A stretch of DNA of 64,000 bases from Alligator mississippiensis (taxonomy: Eukaryota; Chordata; Crocodylia; Alligatoridae): contig NC_081827.1 of NCBI RefSeq assembly GCF_030867095.1, positions 216,127,310 to 216,191,309 of the forward strand. Reading direction: 5' to 3'. Made by a program: the position numbers and the translations under genes. Shown here in pieces: positions 32,475 through 44,300 of the stretch (position 1 is its first letter; every line of letters starts with the position of its first letter). The notes below the pieces were generated by a model. The model did no database searches, was not told where the DNA came from, and saw only the letters and a program-made list of their open reading frames with translations.

Positions 32475-33442
32475 TCATGTCTTGGCTGGGAGGTGTCCTC
32501 CTGTGGTCCCATCCCCTGGTAAAGTTAGTTTAAAGCACAAGAACTGTACAAGATCAGCCAACCTGGAAGAAAAGACACGCTTGCCTTTAGGGGAGAGGTG
32601 AAACCCATCCCACCCGAGCATGCCCCCTGCATGAAAATGCGGGTCATTGTCCAGGAACCCGAGGCCTGCCTGGTAGCACCAACTCTGAAGTTGCCCATTG
32701 ACCTCACTTATGCAGGCCTCATGTCGCCATCCGCATCTTCTTACTGGGAGAATAGAGGAGAATACCATCTGTGCTTCCATCTCCTTGAGCTTGACCCCGA
32801 CCCCAAGGTCTTGTAGTTCTTTGTGATGCGGTCTGGGTTGCCCCTGGCCACGTCATTCATTCCCTCATGGATTAGGACCATGGGGTACTGGTCTGAGGGT
32901 CTAATGAAGGCCGGGATCCTCTCTGATATGTCCTGAATCTGAGCCCCAGGCATGTAGCAGACCTCCCATGCCATGGGGTTGGGTTGGCAGATGGGACCCT
33001 CCATTTCCCTCAGGATGGAATCTCCGATGATGAGGACACAGCGTTTCTTCCTCCTGGTGTTCCCTCTGCACAGTTTGTGTCGTATGTGGAGTGGCACTGT
33101 CTCCCCTGGAGACATCCTCTTCGTCCTTCTTCTCCAAGGCTGCCAGGGCCTCGTATCTGTTTCCGAGTTGTACCTGAGGAGCCTCCACCACTCTAGCCTG
33201 ACCAGCCCTGGTTCTGGTGGGCACGTTCTGCCACTCCTCTGTTGTGCGTCTCTCCTGTGGGGTCTGTACGCAGGAAAACTAGTCCTGCAGTGAATGGAAA
33301 TAGGTGTCAATCTCATCATCTGCAGCCCTGACCCCTGTAGCCTGCTCACCTCAGCCTGGAGCTCCCCCACCTGCACCTCCAGGGTCCAAAGTCGGGCACA
33401 GGAGGGGCAGGCGAGGGAGCCAGCAGATCCCTCTCCTACCAC
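32475..33442 (-). pseudogene. CR1 ORF1 with SGNH esterase domain, broken
   Basis: 33442-32741 reads an N-terminal Cys pair (ACPSCARLW) followed by a short coiled-coil-like stretch, a basic linker, and then VLIIGDSILREMEGPI with the GDS nucleophile block of SGNH/GDSL hydrolases. The GxND block appears as HEGMNDVARGNP. After a frameshift, 32780-32475 contains WDGFHLSPKGKRVFSSRLA with the Asp-x-x-His catalytic pair. CR1 ORF1 proteins of sauropsids commonly carry this esterase domain, whose role in retrotransposition is not settled. At least one frameshift separates the blocks. Confidence 0.88.
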
Positions 33443-34075
33443 TGGTCTCTGGGTCCCTGCCAGGCCACCCCCACAAACAGGGGGCAGGGGGCTCCCAACC
33501 CCACCATGAGCTCTGTCTGGGTGGAGGCCTCAGAGGAGCCAAAGGTAGGTGGTGCCACCAGGGCGGGACCCCTAGCAGCTGCACTCCGCGTCCTTACCAT
33601 GTCTGTGGAGGTGTGAGTCTTCTTCTCTCTCTTGTTGGAGGCTCCTTCTGGGTTACTGCTGCATTCCCGCCTTGCATGAACACTGGTGCACCCTTACAGA
33701 GTGCACCTGTTTGTGCACTTTGTTCACGCGTGGCTCGGGATTGCAGCTCCCTGCCGGCTCAGTTAAGAGGGATCCGGGGGGCTCCCCTCCAGGTCCTCTA
33801 CAGCTGTGCGGGCTTCCCTGCCCCACTTACCTTTCAAGGATCCACCGCTTTTGCCTCTGCCACCGCTGACAAGTACAGGGGGCACACGTGTACCTACTCT
33901 GGACTCAAGCCCCAACAGTGAAAGTGGCACAGGCAGAGGCTTCTGGTTAGGAGGGGCAGGGGTTGGAGGGAGCTGGGGGTGGGGCGGAGCTGGGCTGGCC
34001 TTGCTACTGAGTTCTGCCAGCTTCCTCTGGGTCCTACTGTCCATGGCTCCTGTCATCTTTGACAGGTAGCCAGGA
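33443..34075 (-). other. CR1 5' region and ORF1 N-terminal remnant
   Basis: A minus-strand frame at 34056-33763 starts MTGAMDSRTQRKLAELSSKA and continues Pro-rich. It may be the true N terminus of ORF1 or 5' UTR that happens to be open. The sequence upstream of 34075 is no longer CR1-like. Confidence 0.5.
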
Positions 34076-34089
34076 GCAGATAAATACTA

Positions 34090-34179
34090 ATTTTCTAAAC
34101 TTTTTAGGTGCCCCGTGGGCCAGATAGAATGGCCTGGCAGGCCGAATCCAGCCTGTGGGCTGTATTTTACCGGCCCCTG
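34090..34179 (+). mobile_element. hAT MITE right-end fragment
   Basis: GGGCCAGATAG, then CCAGCCTGTGGGCTGTATTT, and the end CCGGCCCCTG parallel the right end of the 12767-13361 element. No left end is adjacent; the CR1 starts immediately to the left. Confidence 0.55.
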
Positions 34180-34184
34180 GCTTA

Positions 34185-35515
34185 TGATGTTTGTTTTAGT
34201 TATCCAGAACGCACATGCAATATGTTTTGTCCACATATACTGTATGTTGCATAACAGTTTTCATTTGAGAACTTACTTTTTTTAATATTACAGATTTAAT
34301 TTATGAACAATAAATGTAGAGAGAATGTTACTGTGGAATGAGTCTAACTTGGGGATATGCAGTATCAACTTTTAAAGTGCTGTGTTTTTTGTTTTGTTTT
34401 AATTTATAGTTTTGGAGTAACCAGTACATTAAGAAGAAGGGCAAATAGCAAGAACATGCCTGACAGTTAAATTGGGTATATGTTTGCTTTGTATTTTTAG
34501 ACCAACACTGCTAGTGAATCTGCCATTGCAGATGTTATTTATTGTATTTATTTTTATTTCTTATTGCTTTATTTAATTGTTGTAGTTAAACATGTTAGAT
34601 AAACTTGTGTGTGTGGACAAATAATCATCCAGTATTTGAAATTGTGGGATGTGACTGTAGTAGTTGAAAGGAAATAACCTTTATTAAAAAAATTAAACCC
34701 TATCGGTTTCTGAACGTTTAGAGGTTATCTCTGCAATAAGAGTTATGAGTTACATTATGGTAATGAAGTGTTGAGATGGGGGTTATAGGGAAACTGTCAG
34801 AAATGTTGTTGATAGTAGGGGAAGAAAGGGTTTATGTACAAAGGGGTCCTATGTTGAGGAGGTATGTTTAATCCTTGAGTCAAGAAACTCTGCTTGAAAG
34901 ATTTCTGAGAGCAGTGGAAGCAGCCCTTAAAATATTAGAGATTAGCTTTCAGGGCCCAAGCTGCTTTACCTCCTACTTCCTATTTTGCTCTATATCCCTT
35001 ATCATACTAGTGGTCTCTACCATAGTGCTTTTCTTCACACCTACTGACACGCTCACTTTCCCTTGTGTGTAATTTTCATTGCTGTTTACTATTGTCCAAG
35101 CCATATAAACTGCCCATCCTATCTATATGTTACCTTCCAGCAGCTGCTGTTCATTGTGCTTCCAATTCTCATGCTGCAGCCTTCCAGGAATTACTGTACT
35201 CACTATGTGCCTCTCTTTATGTACATAGCTTTAATTATGAGCAGCTGAAACAGTAAATACGGCGCAGAAAGATTGGAAGTAAAAAACAGTAAGTATGGGA
35301 TTACTGCTGGCAGACTTGATGCCTGTAGCATCTGAGTGAGGTCCAAGTGGCTGCAGACGTGGATGGGTTAGGAGACAGGCTTGACTTCAGGTTGTGAGGC
35401 TTCCACGTTTGGGTGAGACTGCTGCAGAATGTTTGAGTCTAGGGGCTTTCAACGTGGGTGGGTTGGGTTGGAGGACAGCCCTAATGAGCAGTATAGACTT
35501 TACCTCTTTTCTGTA
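34185..35515. other. Unique AT-rich intergenic sequence
   Basis: No gene recognisable. Open frames at 34875-35256 encode hydrophobic stretches but match no family. AGACCAACACTGCTAG at about 34500 is a trace of the snapback-type repeat. Confidence 0.4.
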
Positions 35516-35518
35516 GAT

Positions 35519-35640
35519 CAGTGGTTCTCAACCTTTCTGTCTTAAGGCACCTTGTGTTCAAGATCAAGATGCTCCTTGGAAACAGTTTTGAATAATTTAT
35601 CCTGTTTACACTGTAATTTCTTCCAATGTTGAAAAACTCT
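35519..35640 (+). mobile_element. hAT/Charlie-like end fragment
   Basis: CAGTGGTTCTCAACCTTTCT at 35519 matches the widely shared terminus of vertebrate hAT-Charlie/Tip100-like elements, and the following bases (AAGGCACC) fit. No matching right terminus was found, so the element is truncated. Confidence 0.6.
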
Positions 35641-35644
35641 CTGC

Positions 35645-36806
35645 ATGAAATGTCTAAGTGAACTAAGCGAAAAAGTTGGAAAACTATGCAACTTCTTTTA
35701 TTAATATAAATCTAAATGCCTAGTGCTGAATATTACACTTCCAAAGTGTACTTTTAAAATTAATTTTAACCCAAACTAAATGCTAGATACACTTACATCC
35801 ATTCTGCATTTGGAGATATGTTTAATTATTGGAGGATCCACAGTATTTTTCTCCTATTAAGGAGATTTAAACTGTACTTCTAGATGGAAAAACTCAACTT
35901 GGTTTTGATTTATTTTCAAAACGCTGTTTCCAGATAATCAACATAATCCTAGCTGAAGTCTGAAAGCACCTTTTCCAGCTAACAATTTGGGCACTCTTTA
36001 AAAATCTTCTGAGGGTTTACTATAGCATGACAAAAGAAATCGGCATATACTAATCAACTTTTAGAATCAGGCCCTAAGCGTATAGTTGTATTGAAGTTTG
36101 CTTTGTTTTTTGAAAAAGACACTATGAAAACAACATGATTTTAAGTTTCAATTCAGAGCATACAGCTACTTATGGTGGGTGTTTAATAAAGCTTTAGAAA
36201 GTTTAGGAAATATTTTGTGGGTTCTGTAGCATAAAGAGGAGGGCGATCTCGTTGATTAAACAAATTTAACATAACATTAATTTGAAAATTATGAGAATTC
36301 ATTTGCCTAAAATACAAACTATCCATGTATATTTACATTTAGTTTCCTTTATTCCCCTTCTGGACCTTAAGGATCTTAAGAATTAATTTCTGTTTGTTTC
36401 ATGCTTTTCACAGCATCCAAACGGTGTTTTTTCCATTCTCTATAGTAGTGGTGTAATTGCTGGACCAACATAGGAATAGCTGATTTGAATAAGCTTCTTC
36501 CCGACTAAGCTGACAAATAACATGGTCATAAAGTTCCTTTACTGCACATTTAGCAGTAGAATTCTTTGCGCTTTTAATTTCTTAACAGACATTAACTAGG
36601 GAATAGAATGTACCTGCTTTCATGAAATGTGTCTAGCAAGTGACGAGTTAGATATGGGTGTGTGCAAAGGTTCATTTCTAATGGTGGAATCTTTTTAGTG
36701 GTGGACATTCAGTCTGCAACTGCCCCCTCTCTCCCACCCCTTGATCCTTCTCCAGACTAACCTGATCCTGGTGTGGGGAAAGCATGGGCTGTTCCAGTTC
36801 TTAAGG
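35645..36806. other. Unique AT-rich intergenic sequence
   Basis: No recognisable feature. Confidence 0.4.
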
Positions 36807-36814
36807 GCCTGGAG

Positions 36815-37088
36815 CTGGGGTCAGCAACCCCTGGCGCACGTGCCGAGCATGGCATGCAAGGCCATTTTGCTTGGCACACCACTGCTAGCCCAAGCTCTAA
36901 GCAGCTGCTGCCAGCTATGGAGCCCAGGCTGCTCCCAGCAGGCATCTGGGAGGCTGCAATTCTTGCTGCAAGCAGACCAAGCTGGGAGGCTGCAAACAGC
37001 TGCTCCGGGCTCTGGCATGTCGGCACTCTGGCAAGGTGGACACTGTGGTCTTTTTGGCACTCCAGCCAAAAAATGTTGCCTACCCCTG
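36815..37088. mobile_element. hAT MITE, 274 bp
   Basis: The left end CTGGGGTCAGCAAC and the right end, read in reverse as CAGGGGTAGGCAAC, are inverted repeats. The flanks are GCCTGGAG (36807-36814) and GCCTAGAG (37089-37096), 7 of 8 identical. Non-coding. Confidence 0.82.
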
Positions 37089-37096
37089 GCCTAGAG

Positions 37097-39304
37097 CATT
37101 AGGGCAAAGCCATTTGGCTGCTTTTCACACTGGGGACTTTGGCATGGGTCAGCAGGAGGGGGCAGCATGGCTCCCTGTACTTGTCTTCCAGGCCTGGAAG
37201 CTGATCAGAGGCAGTGACATGGCAAAGACCCTACCCACTTCTCTCACTGGGAGCTTCAGAATAAGAAGTTGAGGGGGAATAGCTGGTGTCTGCTCCTCTC
37301 CCTGCTTTCTCTAGCCTGGGGGTGACTCCAGTCTCAGGAAGGGACAAGAACCTTTCCTTTGGCGCCAGGGAGAGAAAAGAAACTTTCAGTATCCTTGAAG
37401 AAAAGAAACTCCTCTGGGACTGATTTCCAGCTGGTTTGCCAGGCTGTTTGGAGCAGCCATTTTTGCTCCAGGAGAAAAAGACATGTTTTGTTCCGAAAGA
37501 ACAGTGATCCTTCTGGTACAAACTGAATGTCTGTACATGACCAAGGTGTTAAGAGTACTGAAGTGTGGAAGCTTGCGGTTGAAGCTTGATTACTTATCAA
37601 AAGTGCCTCTCCAGAATTTGTTATCATGTAAACAAAAGCCAAAAATTGGGACCTGCATCATGTTATCCATTTTGGCAGATTATACTTTTATTTGGTATTT
37701 GTATAAGTGGAACTAACTGTATTAGGTTTCTAGCTATAGCACTGGTAATGAGAAACAGTGACCTTTGAAGGCTTTGCCTTCAGTACCTGAAATCTGTCAG
37801 CAAGGCTAGGAATTGTGGAGAATGCCCATTCCTGGAGGGGCAAGCTAAGTGATGTTAGTTAGCACGTCATAAATAATTAAACATCATAAATAATTCTGCA
37901 TTTGTAGAATCAGTGTTTATAGGCAGATGAACTAGCCACCAAAATCATTCATTAATTAAGGGCAATGATTTTTTACTATGGAAGTGCTTGTGAGTGTACA
38001 CATATATGTTTGTACATTGAACCCTTCACAATATTCTGGTCATTCAGTAAGATTCATGTGTTTTTGTGTGCCATGCTTCTAATTTCTTTTGCTGGGAGAT
38101 ATTTCTCATCCTGATTACATGACAGAAATTGTTCCTTTTCTGCTGACTCTTATTCATTTTTAAATTATTTCTCTTGGTGATCTGAGCATCTAGAATAATT
38201 TAATTTATTTATTAATGCTGAGCACGAGTGTGTATAAAGAGCTGATGCTTGCTTTTTTGTTTTTCTTCTGAAGCTCTATTAAACTATAAATGTATTCTCA
38301 GCTGGTGATTTGAAATGAAGAGGGGGGAAATATATCCACCATGCCATTAACCTGCTGAACCCATTCACTATATGACCTCTTGTGATCTGACAGAAAGGCC
38401 TACTCCCTCAAAGTGTTCTGTCAGACTGTGAATGCTGATAATTTCTATATCCTGGACAAACTTGTAGGACAGTGTTGCTAACATTTCAGATGATGTTTAA
38501 TGTAAATATTTGCATGAGTTCACACTGATGAATTAAGATGGAGGGTCTGGCATTGACAGACTGTGGAAGTATCTGAATGCATAAAAATAATCAGTGAGGG
38601 CAGTGTATGTAGGCATGCTGGCAAGTGTTTTTCTTACACTGGTTTGAAGTCTTTCTTTTGGGTATTTCACTCTAAATTACCGTTACAATGTAGCCTAATA
38701 ATTGTTGTGGGTTAATTTTTAATCATTTAATCCAAAATCTGCTGACACTAAAGAAATTTGACATGTTAAATACAACTTGTTCCATTTGTACAAATCCAAA
38801 ATTGTTTCCAACAATGCCTTTTGAGTTGCATTGCACTTATCAGAGCTGATCACTGTGTGGTCTTCTGGCATGTTAGTTTCTACTAATATAGTGCAAGACA
38901 TAATTATAATCATATATTTTATGTTATAATAATCCTGAAAGCATTAATAGTTCTGTTACCGGTCATTTAAATGCTGTGTAGGTAGCTCATGTTGCCTTTT
39001 CTGAAATTCATTGTTGTTGTAGGTTTTATGCAAGTCCCATATGAGATAAATAGTGCTACTCAGTCACAATTGGAAAAATCTTCAGAAGCTTTCTTAATTA
39101 AATGTTTTTTTTTCACCAGACCTAAAGAAGAGCCTAAAGGAAACATTTAAACTTCCATGTTGCGTAATATATCCGGAGATGCAAGGCAATGACAGGAAGT
39201 CAGTCTCAGTCTAATGGTCTGTCTTTCCCTCTTTAGATTAGTACTTGCCTAAATTATTTATTTCTTCTGCATGGATGATTAGTAGTACATTGTGGGTTTT
39301 TTGG

Positions 39305-39305
<1 letters not shown>
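37097..39305. other. Unique intergenic sequence
   Basis: No gene recognisable; AT-rich after 37850. Short open frames lack similarity. Confidence 0.4.

Positions 39306-39306
<1 letters not shown>

Positions 39307-39343
<37 letters not shown>
39307..39343. repeat. (TG)n microsatellite
   Basis: An uninterrupted TG dinucleotide repeat of about 18 units. Confidence 0.97.
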
Positions 39344-39344
<1 letters not shown>

Positions 39345-39544
39345 TTACACAAGTGTAAGCCTTCTGCAAGGCACCAGATGGCACTAGCAAGGATCAGGTT
39401 CAAATTTAGGGGTTTACAACAACATTACAAATTTAGCTTGAGCTCCAACCCAGAAACCTGAGAAAATGAAATTTTAACTGGGTGTTCTAGTGTAAACACA
39501 TTTCCCACACACAAATAAATATTAAACTAAAACATGGTTTATTG

Positions 39545-40340
39545 GGGTGGGGGGAGGGGGAGAGGAAGGCAACTGCTTGAGGCCAGATCAGAGCCCTGAA
39601 TCTAGCTGGTTCCAAACGGGAAATCAGGCCAAGTCATCCCTTGAACAGGCACCACCTGCAGCAAGCTAAGAGCTGCACCCTAGTCCCACTTGGGCTGAGT
39701 GAGGCAATTGGAGAAGCCAGTCCCCTGAAGCCCCAGGCAGCAGGCCTTGCCTGCTCCAGCTCTTAAAAGTCAAGCTCAGCCTGCAGTATCCTTGTTTTGG
39801 CAAAGATGCAGCTTCTTGTTCCTGACCTTACATGTGTTTCCTTGCTGGTTGTCTGGCTCTGACTCTGACTTCCGATTCTGGTAAGACCCTTGGCCTTTCC
39901 TGATTTCTGTTCTTGGCTCTTTATTCTAGTTCAATATTTGGCTCTGGCTTTTGGCTCCTGATCATGGGCTAACCCTTAGCTTGCCCTGTCTCTGGCTATG
40001 GCTTATGTCTCTGGCTATCCCCTGTTTTGAATTTGGCTATCGCTCCTAAATCCGGGTCTGATGCCAGCCCCTCCATACTCACATGTCCTCAGGGAGCTGA
40101 TCTGGACTTCACCTGTGCTTCAGATGTCTAACCAGTAGGCAGGACTGCCTAGTTCTGGTGTCCTGGTATCTCTTGAGATCACCTTTTTGGTCCTGCAGGG
40201 TGGGAACCATTCTGCCCTCAAAGCCCTCAAACTCACTGTAGGTCCCTGAATCCCAGGAGATGGTCATCCATCTTCCACTGGCAGTTCAGTGGCTCCAGGC
40301 CATGGTAAAACAGCCAAAGGGGAAAAACCTTTAACAGGAC
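39545..40340. repeat. Degenerate TCTGGCT-rich block, possible LTR-type relic
   Basis: Bases 39840-40030 contain many imperfect TCTGGCTMT/TTTGGCTCC units. Sequences of this flavour occur in the R/U5 part of some Ty3/Gypsy-like LTRs of sauropsids, but I cannot place ends here. Before it is a GC-rich segment with CTCTTAAAAG (about 39757). An 80-90-bp segment at 40057-40143 recurs at 40434-40520. Confidence 0.35.
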
Positions 40341-40520
40341 CTGTTACTCTGCCTGGAGGAAGCCCTGGCCCAGGTTGGAGCCTGGTAAATGTTGGGTGAA
40401 ATCCTCCACAAAGAGAATAAAAACCTCAGTTTTGATACCAGACCCCTCCATACTCCCAGCTCCCTGGGGGACTGATCTGGAATGCAACCAGGCTTCAGGT
40501 ATCTAACACCTGACACTAGA
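40057..40520 (+). repeat. Pair of direct repeats, about 87 bp each
   Basis: 40057-40143 and 40434-40520 share GATRCCAG, CCCCTCCATACTC, GAYCTGGA and CTTCAGRTRTCTAAC in the same order and orientation, separated by about 290 bp. The second copy lies just before the left TSD of ERV B. Confidence 0.75.
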
Positions 40521-40536
40521 CAAGACCACCCACATG

Positions 40537-41187
40537 TGTTCCAGCTGCCAGCAGGAGGGTTCAGGTTTGAGAGTGTGGTCAGGGGTAAAAAGGTAGAAAG
40601 TTTTATTGACTTAACAAACGCACAACTATGCATAATATAACAAGGCAACAATGACGGACAGTAACAATTTGCGTTGGTAACTTATCGGCAGTCCCCTCTG
40701 ATGCCTGATGTATGACAAATTTCTCTTCTATAAAGCTCAGTGAAGTCAGGTGTTCCTGTTCTGCGCTGTCTGAGGGGTACCAGGAAGGACCTTGGTATTC
40801 AGTCCTTGGGCTCCTTGAGATCCAAGGGCCCACTGAATCCAGGTCAGCAGCTAATTTCTAAATTAGTAGCTTCTCTTACAATGCTGCATCTTCCTTCTGA
40901 TAATTTCCAGATGTGCTAACCAATTTATAACTTTGAGCTACACTGTTGACTCACAGCCACTTACCACAAACTTTCCTTATGACTGACCAATAGCAGTATA
41001 AGCCTTTGCATTTTTCTGATAAAGTTAATTTTAACTGTGCCACTACATACAAGGCCTCACTAATCTTTTACTTTAATTAAACTGTTAGCGGCAACATGCG
41101 GCTCTATACATAAACAAGAAGAAACACCTGATCTAATCCTCACAGAGCATTCAGCAAGCACCTTAGACACAATTTTCAGCTGTTACA
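40537..41187 (-). repeat. ERV B 3' LTR, 651 bp
   Basis: In minus sense it starts TGTAACAGCTGAAAATTGTG next to the polypurine tract and ends at 40537. An AATAAA signal lies at plus 40602-40607 and a TATA-like TTATAAATTGG near plus 40918-40930. Confidence 0.92.
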
Positions 41188-41207
41188 CTCCACCCCTTGC
41201 TTGCTGA
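41188..41207 (-). promoter_or_regulatory. ERV B polypurine tract
   Basis: In minus sense AAGCAAGGGGTGGAG ends directly at the LTR start, matching the position of the tract in copy A. Confidence 0.78.
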
Positions 41208-41324
41208 AGCACTGTGATAGCTGCAGGTGAGATGCTAAAGCTACATGTGCTACATCAGGGAATGGGGAGGAATTTTAAAATTTAACTTGCATAGCATGGA
41301 CAGATTTATGACAACAACGGTTAA

Positions 41325-44300
41325 AACACTATTTAGCTGTTGCCACTAGGGCAATGCAGAGCACTATGATGCTTAAGATGGTTAGCCAAGTAGTTGAGGT
41401 GATACCTGGTGACATGCGAACAGTGCAAATCACATCATACCATTTATATGGCTTGGGCACGTTGACAGCTAAACTGATGATCCGCCTACTCCCCTGAGCA
41501 AGGAGGGCCAATTGAGTTTCTTGCTGAGCTTTTGCTTTAAGGTGTTGCAGCTTATTTTTTACTTTATTTCAGTCTTTTAACTGTGGCATGCTCACATCTG
41601 ATACCCGTCAGGTGGGTATCATAAAGTTGAGAGTTAGGGTCTTAGAAGAAATTTTTGGCTATTTTAGGGCAATAGTACGGTTACTTAATTGCAGCAGAGC
41701 AACGGCTTTACTTTTAGCTTTTAAGCAACACGAATTGCACAAAGCCTAGGTGGTACTATTTTTATACAGTAAGTGACTTGGTTCTTTCCAACAAATACGT
41801 TGCCCTATTGTCATTAATGTAACCAGATTTGCCCATCACTTTGGGGTGTGCTCATTTATTAGGGATAAGTTTCTAGGGTCTTGGTAATTCTATCAATGTG
41901 CTGCTTGTGTTACTTGTGTTTCTATACGGAGCTGTATATCTCCCTTCTGCAAGTCCTCACCCCCAATGGTGCTATCTTGCAGGACTCTGTTTCAATGGGG
42001 CTGGGTTCCTCCAGTTACCAAGTTAGTCATATACACACAAACACACACAGATTAACATGACACCTGACCTAGCCGGGTTGATCACTATGGACAGACTGAC
42101 ACCCTCATATGCCAAGAATCAATTAATCAGAGCAGCAATAAACTGCAGTCAGACACAAGCACACAGTTAAATAGAATAACTCTGAATCCGGCTGGGTGTC
42201 CAGCTGACACCCTCATGGGCCAGGATTCAGTTCATTAGGAGCCAAACTGGGTCAATCAGCCTGTACAAGCCGATTCCTTTGTGTGTGTCAAACTCAGCAC
42301 GTCCTAATCTTTAGATTCTTGATGGGCAGACCCCACAGTATTTTTGGGCTTCACAGGAATCTTTAGCTTAGGTAAAAGCATTGTTGCAGAGCAAGTGGGG
42401 AAGGAGAAGTAGAGAAGGAAAAATATACCCAGTTACTACCAGTTTGACTATAAAAGTTATTTATTGCTAAGTATATGAAATGTATTATGGTACTAGTAGT
42501 AATAGACATGCAAAGGAAAACAAACACAAATAATTACAATACTACCCTGGTTTCACTAAGTATTTGGGGAAACTTAGCTCAAGCTTAACTAATACCGTTC
42601 AGGTTCAGAAATCTATGCCTAAAGAGAAAAGAGAGAGACCAAGAGCTGGGATCTCACCAGTCCAAGGCACTCGGGTTTCAATGCTGACAGGTAAAGTTCT
42701 TAGCACAATCCTTGAAGGGAGACAATCTGTTTCTTCCAGCTTCTCGAGAACAACAGTGGATGGTGTCAGAGAGACTTCTGCTCTTGAAGCACACACACAC
42801 TTTGCTGCTTTTTTTTACAGATTTTTATACCTTCAGTTCAGCTTCTTCAAAGCATTCTTAATAGTGTAAATAATTGTCTTTTCTATTGACAAGGGGTTAT
42901 CTGGAATTGTCATCTGGTTCCATCTTGCATGCAAATGAGACCTAGGGCAGTTGTTTCACTCTTGCACCCTTATCTGGAGGGTTTTAAGTGCGTCTTCCAC
43001 TGCATCTTAATCGGTTTTGTTTGGGGGGGGGAGAATTCTTTGTGAGTCAGACAGGCTGCGACCTATGCCAGGGTTCCCCAAGAACATGGAGCTGACAGGT
43101 AACATTAGGTAGCTCATGTACGCAGGTCATGTTGGGTGGGCTGAGAGGCCATCCTGTCCATAGGGTTCCTAATCTAATTAAGGTGTTACTGATTTGAACT
43201 AAGGAGAATTGTGCCACATACTGAGGGCCATCTGGGGTAACTATTTCCCATATGGGGCGATGCAGATTCCAGTCCTAAAGGTATCTTCCTCCTAGCCTCC
43301 TGCTAAGCAAATAAGCAGTGGTCTAGTTTCTATCTTTTACCCCCTGCACTTGGAATGAACACTTTCCTTTATTACAGCTTTCCTAAGTGTAATCTAGGTA
43401 TTTTGATAGGGGTATCTTTTTTTAAATGTTGCAGGCATTCTATGATGCTCTAAGCCAGGGGGCCATTCCCTATTTTTACCGTTGTTTATTACTTGGGAAA
43501 AAAATGCATGTTTAATGATAACTGAACTTGCGCACAAACAGTACTCTAAGTTTGATTTTTTTGTCTGCTTTAAAAGCAGTGTCTATCATGGCCTGGGCAA
43601 GATGGGCTGTCTCTAATCTTACATCAGTTAGCAATTCGTCAGTGTGCTTTAAAGTTTTTCCTTCGAGCATGCCTCCCCTAGAGAGCAGCCCTACTGCCTG
43701 TTGGAGATTGGCTATTCCTTCAGTGTTTTTCTGGGATTTATCCAACTTCCATACATTCATAGCTGAGTTAAGTCCATCCCAAAGATAACCTGGAGCATCT
43801 CTTCATCTGTGGGACTTAACTGTATTCATGGAATGGAAAATGATTGGCCATTCCTATCTAAAAACCCTTCAGCTACATGGGCTCCTGCTGAACAGTTTGG
43901 AAAGGTAGCTCGGACATACCATTGTTCTGGTCTGAGCAATACTCGGTCAGTGAGCAATGAAGTATTTAGGAGGGTTGGGATTTAGGAGGGTGGGACCTCC
44001 ACCAGGGTGTGGAGTTATACACAGGCGGTGTCGGGGCCTCCCAGCGGGGAATGGCCAGAGATAATAGTGAACACCTTGTTCTTTCACAGATCACATTTAT
44101 CCTTCCCTCCTTGGGAGCCCATAACTATGCTTTACCTCACAGAGAGTGGAAGAGTTCCCCCTGTCGCTCATGGGGATGATGATGTACTGGGTTGGTGGAA
44201 CAGCGGTGCCCTGGCAGAATTATAGCACTAATTTGCTTTAGGAATCTCACCGGTATAAAAGGATGGGGATAAGTGGTGGAGAATTGTGGATACAGCTGCC

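Larger units (their letters stand above)
31684..34075 (-). mobile_element. CR1 LINE, 5' half (split element)
   Basis: On the minus strand this begins near 34075 and contains ORF1 and the endonuclease domain of ORF2 up to the provirus boundary at 31684. With 23764-25240 it makes a nearly full-length CR1 missing only about 0.6 kb around the endonuclease/RT linker. Having the 5' region is notable because most CR1 copies are strongly 5'-truncated. Confidence 0.88.

Noticed and set aside
34875-35256. Overlapping open frames with hydrophobic stretches
   Set aside because: Short, AT-rich and without family resemblance or splice context. Chance hydrophobicity from T-rich codons is likely.
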